The position numbers were made by a program, and so were the translations under genes. Shown here piece by piece: positions 34,653 to 44,159 of a DNA stretch of 64,000 bases; the first letter of the stretch is position 1, and the number at the start of each line of letters is the position of its first letter. Under the pieces are notes generated by a model that was given only the letters and a program-made list of their open reading frames with translations, was not told where the DNA came from and did no database searches. Where the stretch lies: positions 5,386 through 69,385 of the forward strand of contig CAYGPR010000019.1 in the NCBI GenBank assembly GCA_964351985.1, given 5' to 3'. The stretch comes from Meishania sp964351985 (GTDB lineage Bacteria; Bacteroidota; Bacteroidia; Flavobacteriales; Flavobacteriaceae).

Positions 34653-36011
34653 CTACCTATTATCGGCCAAGTCCTTATCCTTGGTCATATTAAGGTTGCT
34701 GATTACGAATTTCCCCAAATCCCTACCTTGTTTCACCCCGACTTCAACAGCCTTCCGATAATGTATTCCCCCGTACATACGGCTTATCGCCGCTTCGTCG
34801 GCAGCTTGGGTAAAAGAATCGAAACTGCGTACAGGTAATCCATAGGCGACCTCCGTATCGTCATCAAAAGCGAAGTTTTCACCGAAAATATCGGTCAAAG
34901 CTGTTGCAGCTGCTCCTGAGACCACTGAATGCCCACTAGTATATTCGGGAAAAGGAGGGGTTTGCAATACAGGTTGCCAGTTTTCATCAATATGTTGATT
35001 AATGAGCGTCTCTGGTCGAACCAAATTACTGCGGTATTTTTCGTCCCAACAACTAATAAAAGCGTCAGCGATGGCAATTGAAGTTTTGGTATAGGCGTAG
35101 ACCGTTTTGGCAAAGTCGCTATCGGTCTTTCTGCTGGCGATTTTCGTGATACCGATCCAATGTGCACCGGGACTTATTTTTTTTGTTGCGAACATTAAAT
35201 GACCTCGCGTCACAGAGACGTAAGGATTACAGTCCCAAAATTGGGCGATTTTGACCTCCTCGGATTCATCACCGTTCGCCGTTATCTGATTGCTGATATC
35301 ATAGACTTCCTTTAGTTCTTTGTAAAAATCAGAGTCTTCTTCCATTGAAAAAGGTGGTGGTGGCTCGGGCTTAAATTGGCCGGCCGAGTCGATGACAAAA
35401 GGTCTTATTTTGTTCCAATGCGGTTCGATTCCTTCCATGTAGGCCGGTGGCGTGGGCTGCCATCGCGTAACATCATCGGTGTCTACGGTAAATTTGGGCA
35501 TGGTACGGGTCTGGTTATAATTATCTTTGCTCATCCAATCACCTACATAATCGGCTACTTGAAGTCCGTAAGTTTTTGAAGCATTGAAAACTTCAGGGTT
35601 TTTACCTTCCCATATTCCATAAAGACTGTCTCGAAGGGTCTCCATTCGTTTTTCCGAAAAAATGAGTCGTTTGCTCAGTTCCATATGGGCTACCAGGGCG
35701 GCCAGTTCATAATTGACCGGTTTCGATGTATCCGGTTTTGGTATGGCTCCTAATTCTTCCACTTGAACCTCCAAAGAAATGTAATCATCATTCGCCACCG
35801 CGAATATATCATATCCCGCTATAATTCGGTAAGCGAAAATCCGACTTGCGACCGGAGGCGAAAAGATATCATGAATCATAATTTCGGTAACCTTGTCGAC
35901 CGAAGCATGTAGTTCTTCGGGAGAAACCACGATAACCTCTTTTTTTTCCTCGGTCGTACATGATAGAAACAACACAAAAGCACTTATCATCAAAAGCTTT
36001 TTCATCCTCAT
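34653..36011 (-). CDS. Vanadium-dependent haloperoxidase-family lipoprotein
   Basis: 452 aa. The signal ends in VLFLSC, so it is an exported lipoprotein. The C-terminal PAP2-type core has the vanadate-binding set: K and R in KYRSNLVRPETLIN, then FPEYTSGHSVVSG with the SGH triad, and R and H in ISRMYGGIHYRKAVE (spacing R-x5-H). Such enzymes oxidise halides with hydrogen peroxide (marine bacteria are a typical source) or act as acid phosphatases; the two cannot be separated here. A well-formed promoter lies upstream at 36077-36107. Confidence 0.88.
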   Translation of the reverse strand: MRMKKLLMISAFVLFLSCTTEEKKEVIVVSPEELHASVDKVTEIMIHDIFSPPVASRIFAYRIIAGYDIFAVANDDYISLEVQVEELGAIPKPDTSKPVNYELAALVAHMELSKRLIFSEKRMETLRDSLYGIWEGKNPEVFNASKTYGLQVADYVGDWMSKDNYNQTRTMPKFTVDTDDVTRWQPTPPAYMEGIEPHWNKIRPFVIDSAGQFKPEPPPPFSMEEDSDFYKELKEVYDISNQITANGDESEEVKIAQFWDCNPYVSVTRGHLMFATKKISPGAHWIGITKIASRKTDSDFAKTVYAYTKTSIAIADAFISCWDEKYRSNLVRPETLINQHIDENWQPVLQTPPFPEYTSGHSVVSGAAATALTDIFGENFAFDDDTEVAYGLPVRSFDSFTQAADEAAISRMYGGIHYRKAVEVGVKQGRDLGKFVISNLNMTKDKDLADNR

Positions 36012-36076
36012 TTAATATTTTTCAAACCCTAAAAAGCACATCGATTAAGGCGAATAGGGCTTAAATTTTGTGCCGA

Positions 36077-36107
36077 CAAACTTACGTCTATTTTCTGCCT
36101 TTTTCAA
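36077..36107 (-). promoter_or_regulatory. Bacteroidota-type promoter for the haloperoxidase operon
   Basis: On the minus strand, TTG (36107-36105), a 20-base spacer, then TAAGTTTG (36084-36077) match the TTG-N17-23-TAnnTTTG consensus. The predicted start site is near 36070, about 60 bases before the ATG. Confidence 0.6.
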
Positions 36108-36175
36108 GGAGTTATACGTGAAATGGTAAGTAAAGACTTGTGAATTAACATATTTTATTAATTATGATACCAACA

Positions 36176-36183
36176 TACCTTTG
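36176..36183 (+). promoter_or_regulatory. Possible -7 box for the symporter gene
   Basis: TACCTTTG is an exact TAnnTTTG match upstream of the symporter gene (ATG 36293). I found no -33 TTG at the proper distance, so it is only a candidate. Confidence 0.3.
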
Positions 36184-36292
36184 TTGTTATGCGGGCACAA
36201 TCTGGTACCTATTGTTTCAGAAAAACTTGACCAAATCATCTTATTAGTAAATAATCCAATATATTAGGGGTAACAATCAAACTGAAAGAAAA

Positions 36293-37885
36293 ATGTTGGG
36301 AATACTCTCCTTTGTAGGCTTTACTTTGATGGTGGCCATTATTTCTTATTTTGCAACAAGATCTACAGATGAACAGTCTTCCGATGGTTATTTTCTTGCG
36401 GGAAGAAGTTTAACTGCAGGGGTGATAGCTGGGTCCTTACTGTTGACAAATCTGTCAACGGAACAGCTGGTAGGCCTGAACGGTAGTGCTTATAGAGACG
36501 GACTATCAGTAATGGCTTGGGAAACTTTGGCCGCTATTGCAATGGTGGTTACCGCGGTTTTTCTCTTGCCGAGATACCTCAAAAGCGGACTGACAACAGT
36601 GCCTCAATTTTTATCGGATCGATTTGATGTGACCACAAAAACGTTTACTTCCGTATTGTTTTTGTCTGGTTATGTTATTGTGTTGCTGCCTGTGATATTA
36701 TTTTCCGGTGCCGTAGCGCTTAAAGGTATGTTCGACGTGCCGACGCTCTTAGGTGTTTCAGATAGTGCCGCTGTAACCATATGTATTTGGGGCATAGGTA
36801 TCATCGGTTCTATATATGCAGTGTTCGGTGGTTTGAAGGCGGTCGCGGTATCGGATAGTATTAACGCAATAGGATTGATTATTGGAGGTATTTTGATACC
36901 TGTTTTCGGTTTGATGGCGATTGGAGACGGCAATGTTCTTACGGGAGTGGAAACCTTATACAACTCGAACCCTCAACGTTTCGACTCTACGGGAAATCAA
37001 GGGCAAGAAGTACCTTTTCACACCATTTTTACAGGTATGATGTTGGTACAGCTTTTTTATTGGGGTACCAATCAACAAATCATACAACGGGCGTTAGGGG
37101 CAAAGAATTTGGCCGAAGGTCAAAAGGGATTGTTGTTGGCTTCCTTTCTAAAAATATTGGGACCAATAATTTTAGTGCTTCCGGGTATGATAGCGTACTA
37201 TTATTTTGAAGGTAGTATAGATTCAAATTCGGCTTATGGCGAATTGGTTCGTGCGGTCTTGCCCAAAGCTTTGGTCGGCTTTTTCGCCGCAGTCCTGTTT
37301 GGCGCCATATTGAGTTCGTTCAATAGCGTCTTGAATAGTTCGGTTACATTATTTGGCCTAGATGTATATAAACAACATATCAATAAAGAAGCTAGTGAAC
37401 GTACCGTAGTAAAATATGGAAAGATATTCGGGATATGTTTGGCCTTGGCCGCCATGTTCATTGCACCGATGATAGCCAATGCTGAAAGTCTATTTGATTA
37501 TTTACAAAAGATTAACGGTATTTACAGTATTCCAATTTTGACGATTATCGTTGTTGGATACATGACGAAGAAAGTTCCGGCAGTAGCGGCGAAAATTGGT
37601 ATCGTTCTAGGCTCCGTGTTGTATATTATAAGTCAGTTCGTGCTTCCTGAATTCGGTGTTGATCTATACGAGCAATATGGTTTACATTATCTAGATGTAA
37701 TGGCCATATTGTTTTTGTTAAACGCTGCGATTATGTTGATTATAGGTTATTTCAAGCCGAGAGCGGTTGCCTATGAGCAAAAATATACTGAACAAGTATC
37801 GATAGAACCTTATAAATATGTGAAGCAGGTAGGTATGGCGGTATGTATCATTGTGATTATCATCTATATAAGCTTTGCCAAATAG
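36293..37885 (+). CDS. Solute:sodium symporter (SSS/SGLT family)
   Basis: 530 aa with about 13-14 transmembrane helices. The N-terminal SSS features are clear: TDEQSSDGYFLAGRSLTAGVIAGSLLLTNLSTEQLVGLNGSAY. Helix pairs follow, and GAILSSFNSVLNSSVTLFGLDVYK near residue 340-365 corresponds to the conserved Na+-site helix. It takes up a sugar or related solute with sodium. Facing xylA-xylB across a shared terminator, a xylose (or other pentose) transporter is the likeliest role; inference from context. The 281-base region upstream holds a haloperoxidase promoter and one candidate -7 box. Confidence 0.88.
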   Translation: MLGILSFVGFTLMVAIISYFATRSTDEQSSDGYFLAGRSLTAGVIAGSLLLTNLSTEQLVGLNGSAYRDGLSVMAWETLAAIAMVVTAVFLLPRYLKSGLTTVPQFLSDRFDVTTKTFTSVLFLSGYVIVLLPVILFSGAVALKGMFDVPTLLGVSDSAAVTICIWGIGIIGSIYAVFGGLKAVAVSDSINAIGLIIGGILIPVFGLMAIGDGNVLTGVETLYNSNPQRFDSTGNQGQEVPFHTIFTGMMLVQLFYWGTNQQIIQRALGAKNLAEGQKGLLLASFLKILGPIILVLPGMIAYYYFEGSIDSNSAYGELVRAVLPKALVGFFAAVLFGAILSSFNSVLNSSVTLFGLDVYKQHINKEASERTVVKYGKIFGICLALAAMFIAPMIANAESLFDYLQKINGIYSIPILTIIVVGYMTKKVPAVAAKIGIVLGSVLYIISQFVLPEFGVDLYEQYGLHYLDVMAILFLLNAAIMLIIGYFKPRAVAYEQKYTEQVSIEPYKYVKQVGMAVCIIVIIIYISFAK

Positions 37886-37901
37886 TTGAACGTAAATAAA
37901 T

Positions 37902-37936
37902 AAGCCCCTTGAAAGCATTCAAGAGGCTATTTTTTG
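37902..37936. terminator. Terminator between the symporter gene and xylA
   Basis: AAGCCCCTTGAA pairs with TTCAAGAGGCTA across loop AGCA (one C-A mismatch), followed by TTTTTT at 37931-37935 on the plus strand. It serves the symporter gene and possibly the convergent xylA. Confidence 0.75.
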
Positions 37937-37949
37937 TAAAATAGTTATC

Positions 37950-39275
37950 TTAGATATATTGATTGATAATATTCTCGAACAATTCTTGTTTACCGCTCTG
38001 AAGTTCTAACTCCCCGTTGTCTTTTGCGATTTCGTAGAGGTCTTTGAAGTCGAGCTCTCCCTTTTCGAAAGCTTCCCCTTTTCCTGAATCGAATGAGCTG
38101 TAACGTTTTTTTCTAAGTCCGTTGTATTGTGATGAAGATATAATCTTATCTGCAGTGATCAAGGCTCTTGCAAATGTATCGGCCCCGCCGATATGTGCGT
38201 GGAAGACATCCTCCATATCTGTTGAATTCCTTCTGATTTTTGCATCGAAATTAATACCACCGCCTTGGAGTCCGCCAGCTTCCAAGAAAACCAACATGGC
38301 TTCTGTTACTTCGGTTATGTTGTTTGGAAATTGGTCGGTATCCCATCCGTTTTGGTAATCTCCACGGTTGGCATCGACACTGCCCAACATGCCGTGCGAC
38401 GCCGCGATGGCCAATTCATGTTGCATGGTATGGCTGGCCAAAGTGGCATGGTTGACCTCTATGTTCAATTTGAAATCATCTTGTAATCCATATTGATGTA
38501 AAAAACCTACAACGGTAGCGCAATCAAAATCGTATTGGTGTTTCATGGGCTCCATCGGTTTGGGTTCTATAAAGAAAGTGCCTTTGAAACCCTGACCTCT
38601 TGCATAATCTCGGGCCATGCCCAAAAACCTACCCATATGGTCCAATTCACGTTTCATATCGGTGTTCAAAAGCGACATGTATCCTTCACGACCGCCCCAG
38701 AAAACATAGTTCTCTCCATCGAGTTCCATTGTGGCATCCAAGGCCAGTTTTATTTGTCCGCCGGCACGTGCCAAGACATTGAAATCAGGATTGGTTGAAG
38801 CCCCGTTCATGTATCTCGGATTGGAAAAACAATTCGCCGTTCCCCATAAGAGTTTGACACCCGATTCGGCTTTCTTTCCTTTTATATAATCAACAATAGT
38901 GGCCAATCTTTTTTCAGATTCTGCGAACGTGGAGGCTTCCTGGATCAAATCGAAATCATGGAAACAGAAATAATCAAACCCCATTTTGGTAATGAATTCG
39001 AAGGCCGCATCAGCTTTTGCTTTGGCCGCTTCTACAGGATCTGACGGTTGGTCCCAAGGAAAATTTTGCGTTCCTGGCCCGAAAGGATCTGCCCCTTGGC
39101 CGCAGAAGGTGTGCCAATAGGCTATGGCAAATTTAAAATGCTCGCGCATCGTTTTCCCGGCAACCACTTGATCTGGATTGTAGTATTTAAATGCTAACGG
39201 GTTATCGGAATCCTTTCCCTCAAATTTGATTTCTCCTATTCCCTTAAAATATTCCTTGTTTCCTATGAGTGCCAT
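37950..39275 (-). CDS. xylA: Xylose isomerase
   Basis: 441 aa, the usual length of class II xylose isomerases. The metal and substrate residues lie in the family motifs: YWHTFCGQGADPFG near 52-65, VFWGGREGYMSLLNTD near 188-203, FIEPKPMEPMKHQYDFD near 235-251, LNIEVNHATLASHTMQHE near 272-289 and DANRGDYQNGWDTDQFP near 300-316. It converts D-xylose to D-xylulose in the cytoplasm. Its start is 1 base after the xylB stop, so the two are co-transcribed (xylB first). Confidence 0.97.
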   Translation of the reverse strand: MALIGNKEYFKGIGEIKFEGKDSDNPLAFKYYNPDQVVAGKTMREHFKFAIAYWHTFCGQGADPFGPGTQNFPWDQPSDPVEAAKAKADAAFEFITKMGFDYFCFHDFDLIQEASTFAESEKRLATIVDYIKGKKAESGVKLLWGTANCFSNPRYMNGASTNPDFNVLARAGGQIKLALDATMELDGENYVFWGGREGYMSLLNTDMKRELDHMGRFLGMARDYARGQGFKGTFFIEPKPMEPMKHQYDFDCATVVGFLHQYGLQDDFKLNIEVNHATLASHTMQHELAIAASHGMLGSVDANRGDYQNGWDTDQFPNNITEVTEAMLVFLEAGGLQGGGINFDAKIRRNSTDMEDVFHAHIGGADTFARALITADKIISSSQYNGLRKKRYSSFDSGKGEAFEKGELDFKDLYEIAKDNGELELQSGKQELFENIINQYI

Positions 39276-39276
39276 A

Positions 39277-40761
39277 TTAGTTGTTTTTTAATAATTGGTG
39301 CAATTCATTCTTCCATTTTTGATAGGCTATTTCATATGCCTCCTTATTTTCTGATGGCTGAAACCCCATCACATAATCATTTTCCATAATCTGTTTTCCG
39401 AAGCTATCGAAATTGCCTTTGTGCAATTCGCAGGCGCGTGCAGCACCGATCGCTCCGGTAGTATTGTATATTTCTATTTCTTGCTCGATAAGCGTTGCGA
39501 TGGTGTTGGAAAAAATATCCGACCGAAAGAGATTATCATTCCCTGCTCTGATGACAGAAGCTTTAATTCCATCTGATTTCATGATTTCGATCCCGTATAC
39601 AAAAGAAAATGCAATGCCTTCCAAAGCTGCCCTGCACAAATGTGCCTTGTTATGGTTGTTCAGGTTGATATTTGACACTTGCGTACCCAAAGTCTTGTTG
39701 TTGAGCATGCGTTCCGCTCCATTTCCGAAAGGATGAATGGTCACTCCGTCGGATCCAATGGCAACGGATTCCGCCAATTCGTTCATTTCTTGATATGAAT
39801 CGACATCTAGGTTGTTCAATAACCATCGGTACTGGATTCCTGCACCATTAATACACAAAAGTTTTCCTATGCGTAGCTTGCCTTTTTCATAATTGACATG
39901 GGCAAAATTATTGACCCGAGTACTTTCTTTACTTGAAAGACTTTCCGTTACGGCATACACAACACCGGAAGTACCACCGGTGGCAGCCACTTCCCCTGGA
40001 TTAAAAACATTGAGTGAAAGCGCATTGTTCGGTTGATCACCGGCACGGTATAAAATGGGCGTGCCTTCCGCGAGTCCAGATGCCCGGGCACCTTCTCTTG
40101 ATACCTTGCCCTGTACCGAAAAAGTATCCACGATTTCAGGAACCAATTTTTCATCGATTCCATAGTATTCGAGCAACCATTTAGCTACAGTATTGTTTTT
40201 AAAATCCCAAAAAATTCCCTCCGAAAGATTACCGATAGTCGAGCAAATTTTACCGCTTAATTTATAGGCGATGTAATCGCCGGGCAGCATAAATTTATCG
40301 ATTTTGGCATAAATTACGGGCTCGTGTTCTTGGACCCACTTCAATTTTGAAGCTGTAAAATTGCCGGGGGAATTCAACAATTGTTCGGAACAATTTTCGT
40401 TGCCAAGATCATCAAAAGCCTTTTGTCCGATTTCGACCGCACGACTGTCACACCAAATAATGGACTGCCTTAGGGGGTTTCCATCCGTATCAACAATGAC
40501 CAGACCGTGCATTTGATACGATATGCCAATTCCGGTGATATCGTTCGGGTCGATTCGGTTCTCGGCCAGTAGTCTTTGGGTAGCATTACAAACATGTTTC
40601 CACCAATCTTCGGGGTGTTGTTCGGCCCAACCGTTCTCCAAGGCCAACATTTCCATTTCCACATCGGGTTCACTGACCACGGAAACACTTTTTCCGGTAG
40701 CGGTTTCAACAAGCGCAGCTTTTATGGAAGAGCTGCCGATATCATATCCTATGGAGTACAT
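39277..40761 (-). CDS. xylB: Xylulokinase (FGGY family)
   Basis: 494 aa. The N-terminal actin-like domain starts YSIGYDIGSSSIKAALVE, with the phosphate-binding DIGSSSIK. The catalytic Asp is in YRAGDQPNNALSLN (about 240), and the FGGY-C part includes GDGVTIHPFGNGAERMLNN and an ATP-site RAGND segment near 415. It phosphorylates xylulose at O5, the step after XylA. The ATG at 40761 is followed by a normal start. Of about 140 bases upstream, nothing matches a full promoter by eye. Confidence 0.93.
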   Translation of the reverse strand: MYSIGYDIGSSSIKAALVETATGKSVSVVSEPDVEMEMLALENGWAEQHPEDWWKHVCNATQRLLAENRIDPNDITGIGISYQMHGLVIVDTDGNPLRQSIIWCDSRAVEIGQKAFDDLGNENCSEQLLNSPGNFTASKLKWVQEHEPVIYAKIDKFMLPGDYIAYKLSGKICSTIGNLSEGIFWDFKNNTVAKWLLEYYGIDEKLVPEIVDTFSVQGKVSREGARASGLAEGTPILYRAGDQPNNALSLNVFNPGEVAATGGTSGVVYAVTESLSSKESTRVNNFAHVNYEKGKLRIGKLLCINGAGIQYRWLLNNLDVDSYQEMNELAESVAIGSDGVTIHPFGNGAERMLNNKTLGTQVSNINLNNHNKAHLCRAALEGIAFSFVYGIEIMKSDGIKASVIRAGNDNLFRSDIFSNTIATLIEQEIEIYNTTGAIGAARACELHKGNFDSFGKQIMENDYVMGFQPSENKEAYEIAYQKWKNELHQLLKNN

Positions 40762-40900
40762 AATTTTTGGTAAGCGATTTAAAGGAAAGCCAAGTTATCG
40801 TTTTTGTTTTGATGTAGCAAATGGTGGTTTGATTTTGGAATTATAAAAGAACAGAACGTAAATAGTTACTGAACTAATAAAGCATAACTAGTGAGATATA

Positions 40901-43900
40901 CTACTGTAATCGCACTATGAACGACTTATCATTGCTTGAAACTACCAAAAAACCCCCATCGGGTAATTTAATGATCCTTCTCGCATTCAGAGCTTTGGGC
41001 AAGCGAAGATTTTCTTTTGCTACAATATCACTACTCTTTATTGAAAGTTGCCCACCAGAATTCGCAGTGCTTTGCCCTAATTCGGTGGTATAACCTAAGA
41101 AATTACCGATATAGGCTATTTCATCATCAGCGATGATTTCAAAATCTTCGATGGTACTCATTTGAGCTGCTTTCGGTAGGGCAATAGCCTGCGTATTTTG
41201 GCCCAAATTCATATAGGCCATCGAACGAAGTTCATAAATCAATTTGGTTTCAAGTATTTCTTTTTCCAGTTTTCCGGTCAAATCTTCAATGGAATTGATT
41301 TTGGAAAAATCCGTATAGCTCAAGAATTTTTTCTTTAGCGACGGTATTTGAGCGGTCAGTTTGTCCTTTGAGGCGAAGGGCACATCCGTTCCGAAGAAAT
41401 CGTAAAAAATGATCGGGTCGACTTGTTTGTTATTGTCGAAATCGTCAAGATAAAGTTTTACCGGATGTTCTTCCGAGGCCTTTATCTTGAAATTAAGTCC
41501 TGCATTACCCGCCAGTATATCCGTTATCCCATTCCCGTCAAAATCTCCTATCTCAATGGTATTCCACATGCCATGGGTCTTTGCCAACCCAAATTTTTCG
41601 GTCTGGTCCAAGAAGGTGGCGTCGCCTTGATTGATCAGCACCGTAATGGGCATCCAATCGCCGACGATGATGAGATCTAATAGTTGGTCGTTGTTGATAT
41701 CGGCCCATTGGCTATCGGTTACCATCCCGATTTCCTCTTGCTGACCGATGACGTATTTACCTGTGCCATCATTTCTCAGTATATAGCTCAATGGCGATAT
41801 ACCATATCCACCGGGCATAGAGCGGTTGCCGATAAAAAGATCATCAAATCCGTCTCCGTTAAAATCGGCTGCGGAAACACTTCCCCCGTTTGATTTGAGT
41901 AGCGGGATTTTAAGACGTTTGAAATTTCCATTGCCATCGTTGATATAGATACGGTCTTCTAGATAGGGGTCTCCTTCAATCTTATCGTTTCCACCGCTCA
42001 TCACATAAAGATCAAGATCACCATCATTTTCGATATCGAAGGCGGTGGCATCTACATCCTCATATATCATATCCTTTCGCAAGTTGCTGTTTTTATCCTC
42101 GAGATAATCGCCGTTTTTTTGTTGAAAGAATAGGGCAGGTGACTGATATTTGCCCCCCCCGATAAAGAGATCATCAAGTTGATCCCCATTAAAATCAGCT
42201 TGAACGAGTGCGGGTCCTTCAGTAGAGAGCTTTTCGGGCATCAGGGATTCAATCTCATAGTCAAGAAATTTGTTTTCCATGTGTGTAAAAGGAAAAAATT
42301 CAAAACTATTCGAGACTTTCGTTTTATTCTCCGGCAGATTTAGATTTGATTTTCGTGTAATGGTGTGCTGTTGGTCAAGGGCCAGCTCTTTTTCAACCTG
42401 TAACTTGCCATCGGGCCATATAATTTTTATGGAATCGATTTTTACAACGGCTCCTAGACCAAAATGTAGGCGTTGAGTTGATGCGGATTGAAACCCTTTG
42501 ACGGTAACGAGTTCTTTTACTAACGATGTTCCATTGGCATACAAATAAAGCTTAGCACCATGAGGATTTTTGTAATCTTCATTGCCTTTCAGTAAATAGG
42601 AAACATAGTGACTATTTACCTTTTTGCCACTTTTATTTTCAAGTAAAGTCGCTTGTTCATTGATATTATTGACCACTATATCCAAATCACCGTCGTTGTC
42701 AAGATCCGCATAGGCTGCTCCGTTCGAGTATGAGGGTTCTAAACCAGCCGTTTCAGAAAGTCTTTCAAATTCTAAGTTGCCGCTATTTCGAAAGACTACA
42801 TTCGGAATATTGACCGTCGGCATTTTTTCGATTAACTTTTTCTCGATTTCATTTTGTTCATTCGTATCGTATTTCGCATAGTCAATGGTGCTGATATAAT
42901 TGACATAATCAAGATCGTTCGGTCGTTTGTAAATTCCGTTGGTAATGAAAATATCGTTGAGTCCGTCATTATCAAAATCTTGGATTAACGGCGACCAACT
43001 CCAATCCGTTGCATGGGTCTCGGTCATTAGGGAGATATCTGAGAATTTTCCATCCACTTCCCCAAGCTGAAAAGTATTACGGGCATATTGATCTTCAAAA
43101 CCGAACGATTTTTTTATTTGGCTGATCTTATCGGAATCCTCTCCAGCGGATCTTAAGAAGATTTCGGCGTCGAAAGGCATCATATCCAAAGAAAAAATAT
43201 CCGGATGTAGGTCATTGTTAATATCTGCTATATCGACTCCCATGGTAAAACGGGTTGTGTGGTTTAGGTATTCCGATAATGATTCGTTAAAGGTTTTATC
43301 GCCTTGATTTATATAGAGATAATCGTTTTCGTGAAAATCATTTCCAACATAGATATCCAAAAAACCATCGCCATTAATGTCGGAAACAGTAAGGGCCAAA
43401 CCATAACCCAAGGCACTGCTATAAATGCCCGAAGCCTCCGTAACATCGGTAAATTCCGCTAATCCCTCATTCAACTTATTTTCGTAGAAACGATCTCCCG
43501 CAAGCGAATCTTGAATTTTCCGCAAATCGTTATTACCATAACTTCGGGGCGTATGAATGGAATGGTTGAGCAGATACATATCCATATCGCCGTCAACATC
43601 ATAATCGAAAAATGCAGCTTGGGTCGATAGACCTGAAAAATCAAGTCCGTATTTTTCGGAAGATTCTACGAATTTGGCGTCGCCTTTGTTGATGTAAAGT
43701 AAATTATGCGCTTTTAAATTTTTGTAGTTTCCTACTTTGGAAACATAAATATCCAATAATCCATCATTGTTGACATCTGCCATGGTCACACCACTTGACC
43801 AAGAGTCGTCTTCTGAAATTCCGGCCGCCGAAGTAATATCCTTGAATTTGAGGTTACCCAAATTGAGATAAAGTTTGTCTGAAGTTTGATTTGCAGTAAA

Positions 43901-44158
43901 ATATATATCCTCTAAACCGTCATTGTTAATATCGCCTATGGCCACGCCACCACCGTTATAGTAATACAGATATTCGATGATGTTGAGGTCATCATCGTGA
44001 CGTAGGTCGTTAGAAAAAGTGATGCCACTACTATCCGAAGGAACACTGTTGAAATAAATGGCGGCCTTTTCCATAGTCCCGTTATCTTTTTCGTCTTCAG
44101 AACAACCCCAAAGGAAAATTAGCATGCCCGCCAATACACAAAGAAGTTTTCTCATCAT
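40901..44158 (-). CDS. FG-GAP/VCBS-ASPIC (CRTAC1-type) lipoprotein 3
   Basis: 1085 aa from ATG 44158 (MMRKLLCVLAGMLIFLWGC, lipobox). An ATG at 44200 exists but would place 14 residues before the signal. The protein has two blocks of FG-GAP/VCBS repeats with calcium-type D-x-D/N-x-D-G-x-x-D motifs (IGDINNDGLEDIYFT, ISDINGDGFLDIYVG). Between them (about 510-620) lies an ASPIC/UnbV-like domain with LHFGLGAVVKIDSIKIIWPDGK. Expected on the cell surface as a beta-propeller binding protein. Third and last VCBS gene of the operon; its start is 1 base after the preceding stop. Confidence 0.85.
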   Translation of the reverse strand: MMRKLLCVLAGMLIFLWGCSEDEKDNGTMEKAAIYFNSVPSDSSGITFSNDLRHDDDLNIIEYLYYYNGGGVAIGDINNDGLEDIYFTANQTSDKLYLNLGNLKFKDITSAAGISEDDSWSSGVTMADVNNDGLLDIYVSKVGNYKNLKAHNLLYINKGDAKFVESSEKYGLDFSGLSTQAAFFDYDVDGDMDMYLLNHSIHTPRSYGNNDLRKIQDSLAGDRFYENKLNEGLAEFTDVTEASGIYSSALGYGLALTVSDINGDGFLDIYVGNDFHENDYLYINQGDKTFNESLSEYLNHTTRFTMGVDIADINNDLHPDIFSLDMMPFDAEIFLRSAGEDSDKISQIKKSFGFEDQYARNTFQLGEVDGKFSDISLMTETHATDWSWSPLIQDFDNDGLNDIFITNGIYKRPNDLDYVNYISTIDYAKYDTNEQNEIEKKLIEKMPTVNIPNVVFRNSGNLEFERLSETAGLEPSYSNGAAYADLDNDGDLDIVVNNINEQATLLENKSGKKVNSHYVSYLLKGNEDYKNPHGAKLYLYANGTSLVKELVTVKGFQSASTQRLHFGLGAVVKIDSIKIIWPDGKLQVEKELALDQQHTITRKSNLNLPENKTKVSNSFEFFPFTHMENKFLDYEIESLMPEKLSTEGPALVQADFNGDQLDDLFIGGGKYQSPALFFQQKNGDYLEDKNSNLRKDMIYEDVDATAFDIENDGDLDLYVMSGGNDKIEGDPYLEDRIYINDGNGNFKRLKIPLLKSNGGSVSAADFNGDGFDDLFIGNRSMPGGYGISPLSYILRNDGTGKYVIGQQEEIGMVTDSQWADINNDQLLDLIIVGDWMPITVLINQGDATFLDQTEKFGLAKTHGMWNTIEIGDFDGNGITDILAGNAGLNFKIKASEEHPVKLYLDDFDNNKQVDPIIFYDFFGTDVPFASKDKLTAQIPSLKKKFLSYTDFSKINSIEDLTGKLEKEILETKLIYELRSMAYMNLGQNTQAIALPKAAQMSTIEDFEIIADDEIAYIGNFLGYTTELGQSTANSGGQLSIKSSDIVAKENLRLPKALNARRIIKLPDGGFLVVSSNDKSFIVRLQ

Positions 44159-44159
44159 T

